Source: Patagioenas fasciata
Lineage: Eukaryota; Chordata; Aves; Columbiformes; Columbidae
Direction of reading: 5' to 3'
Assembly (NCBI RefSeq): GCF_037038585.1
Contig: NC_092525.1
Span: forward strand, 17,216,867-17,280,866
DNA: 64,000 bases
Shown: in pieces, positions 30,247 to 41,600 of the stretch
Layout of the letters: each line of letters opens with the position of its first letter
How positions within the stretch are numbered: the first letter of the stretch is position 1
Notes under the pieces: generated by a model
What the model was told of the DNA's origin: nothing
What the model saw: the letters and a program-made list of their open reading frames with translations, nothing else
Databases searched by the model: none
Position numbers and translations under genes: made by a program

Positions 30247-30322
30247 ATTTTATATATATATATACACACATATATATACACACACACACTATTTATTTAT
30301 TTATTTATTTATTTATTTATAA
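30247..30322. repeat. Compound microsatellite (TA)n-(CA)n-(TTTA)n
   Basis: Alternating TA and CA dinucleotide runs are followed directly by about nine TTTA/ATTT tetranucleotides. Confidence 0.92.
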
Positions 30323-30782
30323 TTTCAGTATGAAGTATTTGAGATTTTACATCTGCAAAAAACCACTAGCAGGCTTTGATTTTTGGATGCCCATCTGTGT
30401 GAACAATCTTAGTGGGTTCATAAGGGTACAAAGGACTTGTCCATTAAGAGCTTTTTTAAACAATGAAGTCATAACTGTAATGTAGAAGTAAAGCTAAAAC
30501 TAAACTAAAAGAAAAGTTAAACTTGCAATATGCTAGAAGATTAAACTGTCCTGCTGTCACAAAATGTTTAAAGTTATCGCTAACACCTATATTCCAGCTT
30601 GCATTGGAGGAAGAGAAGAATTAATTAGATCTGCAAGTCAAGAAAAGATCACTGAACTAAAACATCACAATAGCACATGAGCTTGATTTCATTTTGTTTT
30701 TCAAGCCCAACTTTGGAAGCCAAAGACTTCATGCTAGAACAGCAGCGTAAACGTTTTGGGATCACTGCTGCAATCCTTTGTG

Positions 30783-31016
30783 TGTGATGGAGCACGGCTC
30801 TCCTGGAGATGGCTGAACACCTGCCTGCTGATGGCAAGTGGGGAATTAATCCCTTGTTTTGCTTTGCTTGTGTGCGTGGCTTTTGCTTTGCTTATTAAAC
30901 TGTCTTTATCTCAAGCTTTCTCACTTTTGCCTTCCGATTCTCTCCCCCATTCCCTCGGAGGGAGTGAGTGAGTGGCTGCGTGGGGCTGAGCTGCCGGCTG
31001 CGGTTAGACCATGACA
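30783..31016 (+). mobile_element. Avian ERVL-type LTR fragment (3' part of a solo LTR), forward orientation
   Basis: The stretch has the features of the common avian ERVL-type LTR: TTTGCTTTGCTTGTGTGCG, GCTTTTGCTTTGCTTATTAA, the AAACTGTCTTTATCTCAAG block, a CTCTCCCCCATTCC block, GGGAGTGAGTGAGTGG, and a terminal GGTTAGACCATGACA close to the usual end of these LTRs. No internal retroviral region was recognised on either side. The left end is uncertain. This assignment rests on remembered consensus, not on a search. Confidence 0.8.
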
Positions 31017-31837
31017 GGCACATTAAATGCTCCTTTCAACACACTGAGCCTGGAGGGCTGGTTCTAGACTGAGGAGGGGAATTTGCCTCCTCGGCTGGGA
31101 AAGATGTGAGCTGCCCACTATGGTCCTTCTCCTGGTCATGGAATGGGTGCAGAGAAAGCGAGTTAGTGGTGGTGACTGAGGCCTGATCTTGGGCAGGGGC
31201 ACATCTCCCTTCTGCCTGGGACCTCTTCCTAAACATCTATTGGCAAATCACCAAGCACATACAGTTCTTGCGCTCACCTACTTGCATTGTTTGGTCAAGG
31301 TCTGGATAACCTTTCTGAGAGTCTTTCATTAGGAGTCAAACCCCGTGCCCTCTGTTCTTCCCGAAATTTCTAGATTAATTTTTTATGCTTCTGCCTATAT
31401 CATCATGATGCACAAAGCTCCCATTAGGCTAGGCAAGGCAAATAAGCACCAGGCGCTGCCTGTATCCCCAACAAACCCAACACCTTACGGGAAGGTTCAG
31501 CTCTAGGGCTAGCACATTGCACTTCTGCTAACTTACTGTGATTTCCGTTTTTGCAATTGTTTCTTCTAAACTTTTTTTTTCTTGTTATTATTTGTTTCAG
31601 ATTGTTATTGGTTTGTGCCTCTAAATATTTGACTCATCTTTCATCTTGAGGGTCCCTGCCCTCGGCTGGGATTTGGGGGCAAACGAGGGGCAGCAAAACT
31701 CAGAGAACTGCTTTGTGCTGTGATTAATCAAAGCGATGTTGAGGGAAGCACAAAGCATTGGGGAGAAAAATGGAGAAAATGTAAGAGCCTGTTTCAGCTG
31801 AAATTGAGCTTCACGTGCCTGCTGATGGTCGAGGGGA
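31017..31837. other. Upstream flank of WLS, no gene seen
   Basis: There is no coding signal. An ATCAAAG (TCF/LEF-type core) occurs at 31727-31733, about 860 bases before the WLS start codon. A single such core has little weight on its own. Confidence 0.5.
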
Positions 31838-32098
31838 TCATAGAATAATTTGGGCTGGAGGGACCTTCCCAGCTCCTCCCCTGCCATGAGCAGGGACATC
31901 TTCACCAGCTCAGGTTGCTCAGAGCCCCATCCAGCCTGGCCTGGGATGTCTCCAGGGATGGTTCATCCACCACCTCTCTGGCCAACGTGGGACAGGCTCT
32001 CACCACCCTCAGGGGCAACAATTTCTTCCTCATGTTCATCCTGAATCTCCCTCCTTTAGTTTAAAACCATCACCCCCTCTCCTATCCCAACAGGCCCC
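31838..32098 (-). mobile_element. CR1 LINE 3' end, reverse orientation, abutting the WLS CpG island
   Basis: It begins CATAGAATAATTTGGGCTGG, the reverse complement of a CR1 tail, and continues through CAGCCTGGCCTGGGATGTCT to ACAATTTCTTCCTCATGTTC and a CTCCCTCCTTTAGTTTAAAA block. The CpG-rich sequence starts right after it. Confidence 0.93.
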
Positions 32099-32414
32099 GC
32101 TCGAAAGTCCGTCCCCGCGGGATGCGGTGTCCGCTCCTTGTGCCTCAGACAAACTCCTCAGCGGGCGCTGCGCGGGTGTTGAAGGTGCAGAGCAGCGGGG
32201 GGTTCACCTGCAGCGCCCACAGCGGCTGCGCCCTCCGCTGCCTCCCGGGGCTGCCCGGGCGGCTCCGGCCCCTTCCTGGAGCGAACCCCCGGAGCACAGC
32301 TGGGACCCCGGGTACCCCGGCGGGGCCGGGCCGGGCGGCGGGGCCGCGGGAGCGCGGAGGGGCGGGGGGAGGCGGCATCATGTGACCGGCCTCCAGCTCC
32401 TTTAAAGCGGCCAC

Positions 32415-32573
32415 ATGCAGCCGAGCGGCGGCCACAATCACGGCTGGAAGCGGTGGGGAGCGGGGAGCCGGCTCCGGGCTGGCCCGGGCAATCAGTGCGG
32501 AGCCTCGTCCGCCCCATCCCCGCGGCCCCGGCCCCTTCCCCGCCTCGGGGTGGGGGAGCGGGGGGGGGCTTAG
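32415..32573 (+). CDS. Upstream ORF of WLS, 52 codons
   Basis: An ATG at 32415 opens a frame that stays open to TAG at 32571-32573, 12 bases before the WLS ATG at 32586. It would encode an Arg/Pro/Gly-rich 52-residue peptide with no recognisable domain. Its start context is poor (C at -3, C at +4), so ribosomes would often pass it. It only matters if transcription starts left of 32415, which the sequence alone cannot show. No claim of a functional peptide is made. Confidence 0.3.
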   Translation: MQPSGGHNHGWKRWGAGSRLRAGPGNQCGASSAPSPRPRPLPRLGVGERGGA

Positions 32574-32585
32574 AAGCGGGCGAAG

Positions 32586-32691
32586 ATGGCTGGGGCCATC
32601 ATCGAGAACATGAGCACCAAAAAGCTGTGTATCGTCGGGGGAATCTTGCTGGTTTTCCAAGTCATCGCCTTTCTGGTGGGAGGTCTGATCG
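32586..32691 (+). CDS. WLS: WLS exon 1 coding part (residues 1-36 in part)
   Basis: The ATG at 32586 is followed by [19 protein letters not shown] and a hydrophobic run forming the first membrane segment. The donor is GTGAGT at 32692 after the first base of Ala36. Confidence 0.96.
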
Positions 32692-35600
32692 GTGAGTGCC
32701 GAAGGTGCAAACTTTCCTTCCTCCTCCTCTCCTCGCTCGCGTTGTTTAGCTACTTGTTACAGTATCGCTGACTCGCTCCTATGATCTAATTAGCCCGGCT
32801 ATTGTAGTTAAGAAAACACGGCTCCCTGGGCCTCTTTGTGCACATTTCACTCTAGTGCCTGCAAGAAAAGAGGGGGCAGAGAAAAAGTTTTTGGGTTTGT
32901 TTTTTTTTTTTTGGCCTGGTTTTAGTCTGTACTTAAAGAAAGAGAAAGGGGGGAAAACCTTCAGTATGGCGACGGATCGCGCAGGCAAGCCTTGCATTGC
33001 AAAGTTGGCTTTAAAAAAAAAAAAATATTAAAAAATAAATTCCTCCGGTCTCTTCGTACCTCTGCCCCTCCCCGTTTTTCGGCCTCCGAACCGACCGCGG
33101 GAGGAATCCTCCCCCTTGCGATAATGATAATTGAAATATATATATGTAAAGAAGAAAAGGGAAAAAAAAAAAAAAAAAAGGAAGGAGGAAAATTAATGGG
33201 CGCTGCTCCGGCGGGGTGCGGGGGGGAGGCGCATTTCGGTGCCCGCCAGCCCGGCCCCCACTCAGCAGCCGTTCCCCCGCTTTGTCCGGGCTTCTTTCTC
33301 CTGGGGGGCCCTTCCAAATCCCCCGTGTCGGCCGGGGTTTGTTTGTGTGCACGGCAAACCCGGACGGCTGCTTTGAGGGGGGACCTTAAACCCACCCCAC
33401 ATCCCCTCGGTGTTCCACACCCTTCGGGACGGGCGCGTCCCCCCACCCGCGTTTTGCAGCTTCCCGGGTGGCACCAACCCCCCCCACGCCGGCGGCTCAG
33501 CCCGACTTTTCTCACGCAAAACCTCGTCTCAAACTTTTAAGCCCCGATTGTGTTTATTTATGAGCTCTGCAGAATCCTCAGGCCCCGGGGGTTGCGGGTG
33601 TGATTTTTTTTTTTTGCCTGGGGAAGGAGAAAGATGGAGGAGGGCAGGGTTTGGGGTAGTCTCTGGATAGTTTTTGTTTTACTAGAAAGCAGCTGAGTTA
33701 TGCGCCGGCTCCTTGTCCTGATGGTCGTGTCTCTCTCCCAGCGCTGCCCTGCAGAGGAATTCCCGGCCCGAACCCTCCCCGCTCCCCGCCGCGGGCCAAG
33801 GGCTGGCCCGGGGATTCACTCCCTTCCTCCGGGATTTGGGGCTGTTGGGCTTTTCCCAAATGACTGTGCAGAACTGAAGTCCCATTGCTCTGCAAGGGAA
33901 GCGGGAAAATCAGTCACGCTTTTTATTTGGGGGAATAAAGCTGGCTTGTTCTCGCAGGGATCTTTATTTGAGAGATATGTAAGAAATATCGACAGCCGTT
34001 CCTGCGGAAGCAGGTTCAGTGTCCTGAGGCGCTTCAGTGCTTTGCATTTGTAGCCTCACTAATTAGCTCTTCTTAAGAGCCATAGGAATTTTGCTGAACA
34101 TAATTTTCAAAAACTTTTGTTTCCCTCGTTCTCTTGCTTCGGTTCTCATCTGTGCTTAATCACAAAGGAGTCAGTGGCAAACATTGAATTAAAATGCACT
34201 GTTTCTAGTCTTGCGGGCCTGAACCAACACTGAAGATGAGCCGAATTGGCTTTTTTCCTTTTTTTTTGTTTGTTTTTTGTTTCCTTTAAGAGCTGGTTCT
34301 AGAGCAGATGCTGAACCCAACACTGATTCATTAAAGTGTAAATGTCTTGACCTGTGTTGTGCAGAGAAGTCATACTCGGTGTTTGTCTTAAAAGCGTTTT
34401 TTTTTTCTAGTAGCTTCTCACTTCTAAGTTTTAAAAAAAGTAAGTTGCTTGTGCGAAAGGAAAGTGTTGATCAGAAAGCCCCGGTTCTGTTTTCATTTGG
34501 GGACAAAGATGATAAACAGATCTGTTTATGTTTAGCTTTATAGGGAATAAACAGAAATGTTTCTCTTCAGGTTCCTAGGGATTGGGAGATGGAGGAACTT
34601 AGATGCTTTGTGGGCAAGTCCTGGGGGAGGGTTGTGGGCAGGCTTAATTGCTGGAAACCCCCACTTCTGATCTTTTAGCAGATAAAACTGCACTGAACAA
34701 TCACCCAAACTGGTTTTTCCTCTGCAGTATTTACCACATTGGATGCATTTACCACATTTGGATGCATTAAGAGGCTCATCCCCTTTACACTCCAGTGGTG
34801 GTGGGACAGCTGCACTGATGGGCTCCCCAGTACTCCTGGGAGCTGGAAGCCTGTGACACAGCTGTAAGTTAGAATCCTAGAGTCATTTTGGTTAGAAAAG
34901 ACCCCCAAGATCATCGAGTCCAGCCATTACCCCACCCCTGTCACTATCCCATGTCCCTGAGAACTTCATCTCCGTCTGTCCAACCCCTCCAGGGATGGTG
35001 ACTCCACCACTGCCCTGGGCAGCCTGTTCCAATGCCCGACAGCCCTTTGGGGAAGAAATTGTTCCCAACATCCAACCTCAACCTCCCCTGGCGCAACTTG
35101 GGGCCGTTTCCTCTGGTCCTGGTGCTTGTTCCTTGGGAGCAGAGCCCAACTCCCCCGGCTCCAAGCTCCTTTCAGGCAGTTCAGAGATCAGAAGGTCTCC
35201 CCTCAGCTCCTGTTCTCCAGCTGAACCCCCCCAGGTCCCTCAGGTACTCCCATCACACTTGTGCTCCAACCGCTTTCCCGGCTCCATTCCCTTTTCTCAA
35301 TTCACTCCAGCACCTCAAGGGCTTCCTTGTCCTGAGGAGCCCAAAACTGCCCCCAGGATTTGAGGTTTAGCCTCTCCAGTGCCCAGCACAGGGACGTTCA
35401 CTGCCCTGGGCCTGCTGGCCACACTGTTCTTGATGCACGCCAGGATGCTGTTCTTATGTGTGAACAATGTGTGGTCCCCAACATCTGGCCCCGTCACACA
35501 GGAGCAGGGTGTCCCAGCCCAGGGGTCTGCATGAAGCTCTTCCCGGGAATTAGCCCCCTGGAATGCCATGTTTTTGGGGCCTCTATGTCCCTGGAAGCTC

Positions 35601-38600
35601 TGAGCTGGTGGCTTATGACCAGTTTCTTGGATCACAGCTGGGGCTCACAGCTCAGCATCCTTGTCCTTTTAGCATGTCCCTAGCTTGTGGTGTTTTCTAA
35701 GAGGCATCTGGTGAGAAAGGAGTCAATGGCTGGTGTTTTACTGCAGCGTGGCTGGGGACAGCAAGTGGGGAGCAAAGCGATGCGATTGAAAGCTCCAAGT
35801 GCCAGTAGCTCTGGCAGCAGTGACAGGGGATGGCTGCCCTTCTGTGAGGTGTGACACAAGGTGGGACGGGAGCTGAGGTGTCACTGAAATAGCGTTCCTG
35901 GTCTGGTTTGATCCAGTGCGCCGAAGAGACAACGAGAATCTAGTTATTTTAGTTTATTCAGGTCTAGACAAACCAAAATATGTACACGAGTGGAACAGGG
36001 CTACAAAGCTAAACCAGCCTTTCCTTTAGCAGTCAGTTAGGTCATGTTTCAAAACAATGACTAAGTGCTCTATTTTAACAGATTACTTGTCCGGGTCCAA
36101 AACACACAAATGCAACGCATTGGTACCTGATACGACAACAAAGCTTCGTTTTTCTGAAATTGAGGTTTTCTGCCAGCGGTGGTTCTCTAGCTAGTTTTTG
36201 ACCAGTAAACTGCAATGATGTCTGAGTTTTCATATGGCCTGCAGATTTCCAACAGCTCTTTTATTTGGGAGCAGGGCTCTATTCAGCTCTCGCGTGGATT
36301 TTGCTTAGAACTGTATGTTGGCAAAGCATGAGATGTACATGTAAGGGAGTAATTTCCTTGCTGGGGTGCAGCTCCAGGAGCGGTCTAAGGCAGCTTTGCA
36401 AAGCAAGGGAGTGAGAAAACACCTCAAAAGCGACTTTTGTTGAGCTGTGTCTTTGTCGTGCTGTGGCAATGAACTGTTGGCTCCAGAGAACTGGGATTGT
36501 TGCTGCCTCAAACCGACCTGTTTTCAGGCCCTTTTCTGGTGTCTGTTCCCTGGTAAATGTCTTGTTTGAAGGTTACGCTTCTGGATTGTGTGTTACATGT
36601 TTTCTTAGGATATACCAGTATTCAACAAAACATGATCCATAAAATTAGTTGTAAAAAGTGTCATCTTCACCATACTGCTTTGAGTGATAGCATAGATATA
36701 GGAGGATGGGATCAAACACGAATGTTTTCTGTTATCATTCAAGACATCATTACTGTTTGCGAGAAATGAGGCTGCAGCTAATTTACAGTCGTGCCAGCAT
36801 TCCTGGGAGCCCTTGCGTACTCTGCACGTGTATATGCTGCCTTAGAGATGTATGGTGTGGGTTGAGCAGGTGTCTGGTCTCCTGGCTGTCCAGCAATGCC
36901 ACCAGGCCTTGTGTTGTGCTGACCAGCACGAGAAACTGGGTTAACTGGTGATGGCCTTGGATGTGGCATGAGAACAAACCTCCCCACAGTATCTGCCTGG
37001 CCCAGCTTGTAACTGGGAGTTTTGAGCAGGGTGTTCCCATGGAGATCACCCCAGCAGCTGCTCTAGGGCCTCAGGATACCTTGTGTCCTCTGTTTCTGAC
37101 TGCTGATCCAGTGAGGGAAATTTAGTGTCTCTGGAAATCTGACATGATTCTAGTGTGGGCTTCATGCTTATCTTCCTCTGTATACCTCGGGGGAAGCTGT
37201 TGATGGTGTCCCTCTTTATAATTTCCTGTGCATCCTGGAATTCATTTATATAGACAGTATTTAAAAAAAGAAAAAAAAACCCAACATTTTACTGCTCAAA
37301 TCTGTCTAGAGTTCATGGAGATAGTAGGAGATTTTGTATTAATCAAGTCCGAAAGTGTCAGGCAGTTTTTAAAATGCTCTGGTACCCAGGCTGGGTTCTC
37401 TGCATCTTTGTGGACTTTGTGCTGCTGGATCACCATAGAAGTAGGGCAGATGTACAAACCTGCAGCCTCCAACTCTGTCCCAAGTCACAGATTATCTTGG
37501 TTTCAGTTCAGACGGGCCGACTGAATGCAGGAGAACCTCTCTGCAGTGGAGACAAAGTCCAGGAGCAGGCACATGCACAGTTAAGTGCTGGAAGTCCAGT
37601 GCACACCCGTACACTTTACAAATTTAACTGATTGGAAAAGTGGAGGTATTTATTTAGCACATGAGTCTTCCAGATGAGGAGGATGCACTTAAGAAGGTGC
37701 AGGTTCACTGCTCCTGTGCCTTAGCTTAAGGTTGAAAAAAAGCAGAATTGTTTTGACTGGAGCAAATAAAACTCTTACTTGTGTGTCTCACCCAGCGAGA
37801 TAATGAGTCATGTGTATAAATGGCTGAGCAGCTATCAACAATTCCAGTTCATTATCTAAATGTCTGATTTGGCTCCTGAGCAGAGAGTTCCCAGGATTTA
37901 ATTTTCTTTCCTCGGATTTCATTACCTTCTCAGGGCTGAACTGATCTTTTGGCGGGAGAGACGCTCTGATTTCTGAGGCATGTGGATGCAGCCCTGCTAG
38001 GAAAGAGTGTCTGTGGGCTCCCGGACAAAGACCATTTTTCTGAGCCTGACTTTCTTTCATCGCTGGCCCCTCCAGAAGATGGGCAAGCTGTGCTGAATAG
38101 GTCAGCGCTGCACCATGGCTGTGAATGCCAATAAACTCCTCTGTATAGACACATTCCTGCAGCGCTGCAGCCTTGGCAGAAGCACTGGGAGCTGATGAAA
38201 AAGCAGACACGAAAGGTCAGGTCTGTTTAGTTTAGGTCTGCTCAATTCTTCTTTTTTTAAGAGCTGTAACTGTAGCTGAATGGGCAAATGTGCCAGAAAT
38301 TGAGAGTTCCCAGGCAGAAACGTCCATGCTGGGGGCCTGAGGAGGCTGTAAATCCTCTGGGGTGCTCAGGTTTTTGTGCTTTTTCATCACTTCCAAACTG
38401 CAGTTACCTTGGGAGAGATGCATCAGAGAAACTCTGCGTCAGAATTTAGGTGAAGAGGACAGTCCTCTTGCTGTTCCTCTTTCCTTTAGTGTCGGTACTA
38501 AGTAAACAGGCTTGGTTTTAAACACGACCTGAGCGCTCACCAAGCCGTGGTCGCGCTGCCTCTCTGCGCTTTGCAAGTTTCAGCAGGAAGTTTTTTGTTT

Positions 38601-41600
38601 AGTAAATAACATTTACAGTCTTTGAAGTCAAGTTACAACTCTCTGATGGGCTCAGACAGGCTTTGAAGGGCACAGGGTGTCCCAGGGCCCGGCCTAGGGA
38701 AGGGCCCCAGGATCTGCTCCCTCCCATTCAAATGCAGATGAAATTCTTTACATATCTGAGTACTGGGGGTTTCAAGGTATCTTGTTATCTGTGCTGTGGG
38801 ATTTCTAGAGTTTCAGGCTGTCCCTCAGGGGGGGAAAGCTGCTGGATAACATCAGGGCATACCCCTATTTTCAACCTCTGCAGGGATTTAAGATCTTGGC
38901 TGGATGTTTCATCTGAGTCAAAAGTTGACAAAGAACAGCTTGAAGAAGATCAAACTGTGGCAATTAGTAAATCAGTTCTACCTTATCTTTTTTTTCCCTT
39001 TTAATTAAAAGATTTTTCAATATGTATTTCTGCATGTATGTAACTCGTACTGCGAGTGCTTTTTGCATTTGTTGCTGCTGTTGCATCTCTGTGTGGACTG
39101 TGGAGGTCATTGGTGCAGTTATCCAGCAAATATTCATATATTAATACTTGTATTCTGTTGCCTCTAAGGTTTTCTTGCTTTGTGGTGTGCTGGGGCCAAG
39201 GAATAATCTGTGAGAGAAGGCCCAAAGCTGCAAATGCAGCATTGAAGAACAAACCTTGAGGAAAAACAAAACCCCAAAACAACAAACAACCACCCACCAA
39301 CACATGTGCAGACACATCTCTAGCTGCTGCATGGATATCAGAAGCTGAGAAAGTGTAGAAATTTTGCAAAACCACAGTAGGAGCAGGAGACCTGTGTGCA
39401 GAACCTGACCTTGGGCTGGACAGGGCGCTGGGCCAGCTTTTCTAGACTGGGCTTGTGCCAGGAAACGTTGAGGCAGATGATCCTTGAGGTCCATCCCAAC
39501 CTGGGATTCTGTGATGCAAACTAAGCTCGGTGGTTTGGTCAGGTTCGTTCTTATGGTCTGAAACAAACAAGATAAGAGAAACCTATAGTATTGATAAATC
39601 TGTTGGACACAAGAGAATTAAGGGTCTTCAGCTACAACAGTACATCTGGCAGCTCCCACTGTAAATAAGGATGGAAATGGTGTTGTGGGGATTTAAAGGA
39701 CCCTGGTCTTGATAAAGGTTGAAGTCAAGTGATAAGAAAGAAATACCTGTTCCAGGGGGAGTGGGTTTCCAGTTGGTAGTGATTGTTTGTTTTTTAAGAT
39801 TAATTAGATTATTTCAATGTATAGTACTTCTGCATATAAAAGCTGCTGCAGTGTTTGAAAAAAGCTTTCATGTAGCTCATGGAATAGTAACTAGTAATAA
39901 AAAATAGTAATATAAAGATGGCGTTAGTGGTCACTCATTAACACATTAAACCATTAGCATCGAGGTCAGGAAAGAAGGTAGAAAACTTCCATGCTGCAAT
40001 AAGTATATATTTATAAATAATAAGTATAGATAATGTTATTCGGGTTCTTACCATCCTGGTTGGAAAAGCTGAGTCTGTCCGATGATAAATTAGCTTGTTT
40101 ATTCCTGTCCTGCTGTTGGTTAGTGTAATGAAGCAGAAGCCCATTGTGTGTGCTCAGGGGCAGTGATGGCTCCGCACAGAAGGGGGTAATTGAGTAGAAA
40201 AGCAGAATATTCCTGGTGCATGGGAGAAGTTAACACCACATGAGGTCAGTAGGATTCAAGCTTTAATCAATGTAGACACAATGCAATTGAGATTTTCTAA
40301 AGGGCTTGTTTATGGTGCGAGAGCAAGGGTCAGTAGTTAATTTGAAATGCTGTAGGTGTTCGAGATGAAAAGGTACAAAATATATATCATAGAGGTAATA
40401 TTCCTGTGGGAGCGGAAAAGAACTAGGTTTACTGCAGGAGGTTTTTGAAGATCTATTTAATTGATTGAAATTAATAAACTGATGGTGGCTCTCATGCAAT
40501 TCTAAGCATATGTAATATTGTAAAATGAAAATATTGAGAAATCGAGCTCACAGTAAAATTAAGTCTAAGTACAGAGGAATAGTGTTTGTTGTTTCTCGGA
40601 GGAATAGCTCCTGAGTTCTCCCCTTTACATGTGTGATCTTATTGGCTGTTTTTTTTCTCAGAAGATAAAAGGGTGGATGAATACTTACATGTTAATAGAA
40701 ATAGATCAATTCAAGGACAGTGTAGCTGAAACTAAAGGAAAGGTACTAATTGCTCTACTAGAGAGATGTTAAAGCTGACAAGCCTTGAACAAGGGCTTTG
40801 AGAATTAAATAAATAAAAATAAAGAGTTTGACAGCGCTCTGTGCTATTTGCTGACATCTTTCAGGGTAAGTCCAGTGGGCTATGAATGGTGCTGGAGTTT
40901 GTCTAAATGGCATTTCTCTGTTCCATGTGCCCTCGCCTGTCCCCACAGACCATCGCTAACACACTTTGCAGGAGATGTCAGCCAAAGAGATGGGTAGGAA
41001 CGAGTTCCGCTTGTGGCACAGAGATGTGAAAGGGTGTTTATTAAAGATTGATAGCTGTTTGGAGAAAGGAGGCTTTTCCTTTCTTCTCTCCTTAAAGACC
41101 TAATGACTTTAACTCACTTTTTTTTTCCCCCTCTGAGAAATTTGAAGGTGCGGTGTATTTGGGGCAGGATGCTCGATTTCTTCAGCTGTAGGTTTCATTA
41201 TGGGGCAGAAGCCACATTGGGTGTCCCAGCTATGCCACAAATCACTTCAACTGTTTGCTGCCACTCAGACTCTTGTTTAGTCTACATGACTTGAAAGAGT
41301 TTCAATTCCAGTTTAAATGTAGGAGAGAAATCTTCTCTCTTGGCAACGAGAATGGTGTCCAGTGCTGAGCAACCAGCTCATGACAACTGCTGAATCAGGT
41401 CATCACATCTCTGACCTCTCTGTAGATGTAAGGTATGCTGAGATGTCTCCTGCAAATCTGTTTGAAGCTGTTCTAGAACACTGTCATCTTCTGGTGAAAC
41501 ATTGCTACCAGTTCAGCACAAGACTGAGTAGTTTTGGATCATTAAAAACTGAAAGCAATTCAACTTCTGGCTGTCCCTCCCGCACTAAATGTGTCTCTTA

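Larger units (their letters stand above)
26367..30782. other. Intergenic, no gene seen
   Basis: There is no supported gene. The block 26.4-28.1 kb is purine-rich on the + strand with several short minus-strand ORFs, and I cannot assign it to a known element. Low-complexity tracts at 28.7-29.0 kb and a microsatellite at 30.25 kb are listed separately. Confidence 0.5.
32095..33900. promoter_or_regulatory. WLS: CpG island and core promoter region of WLS
   Basis: The block is very GC- and CpG-rich, most strongly at 32100-32600 and 33200-33600, and it contains WLS exon 1. Visible sites are a GC box (GGGGCGGGGG, 32359-32368), an M-box-like TCATGTGA at 32378-32385, and a TATA-like TTTAAAG at 32401-32407. 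If the last site is used, transcription would start near 32430. A-rich interruptions occur near 33012-33045 and 33162-33180. The extent was judged by eye. Confidence 0.8.

Noticed and set aside
32145-32660. 171-codon minus-strand ORF over WLS exon 1 and promoter
   Set aside because: Low-complexity Pro/Arg/Gly composition in a CpG island, where stop codons are rare on both strands. It overlaps the true WLS exon in antisense.
32961-33540. Overlapping ORFs of about 180 codons on both strands in early WLS intron 1
   Set aside because: GC-rich island sequence plus A and T runs giving poly-Lys or poly-Phe stretches. Open frames on both strands at once argue for composition, not coding.
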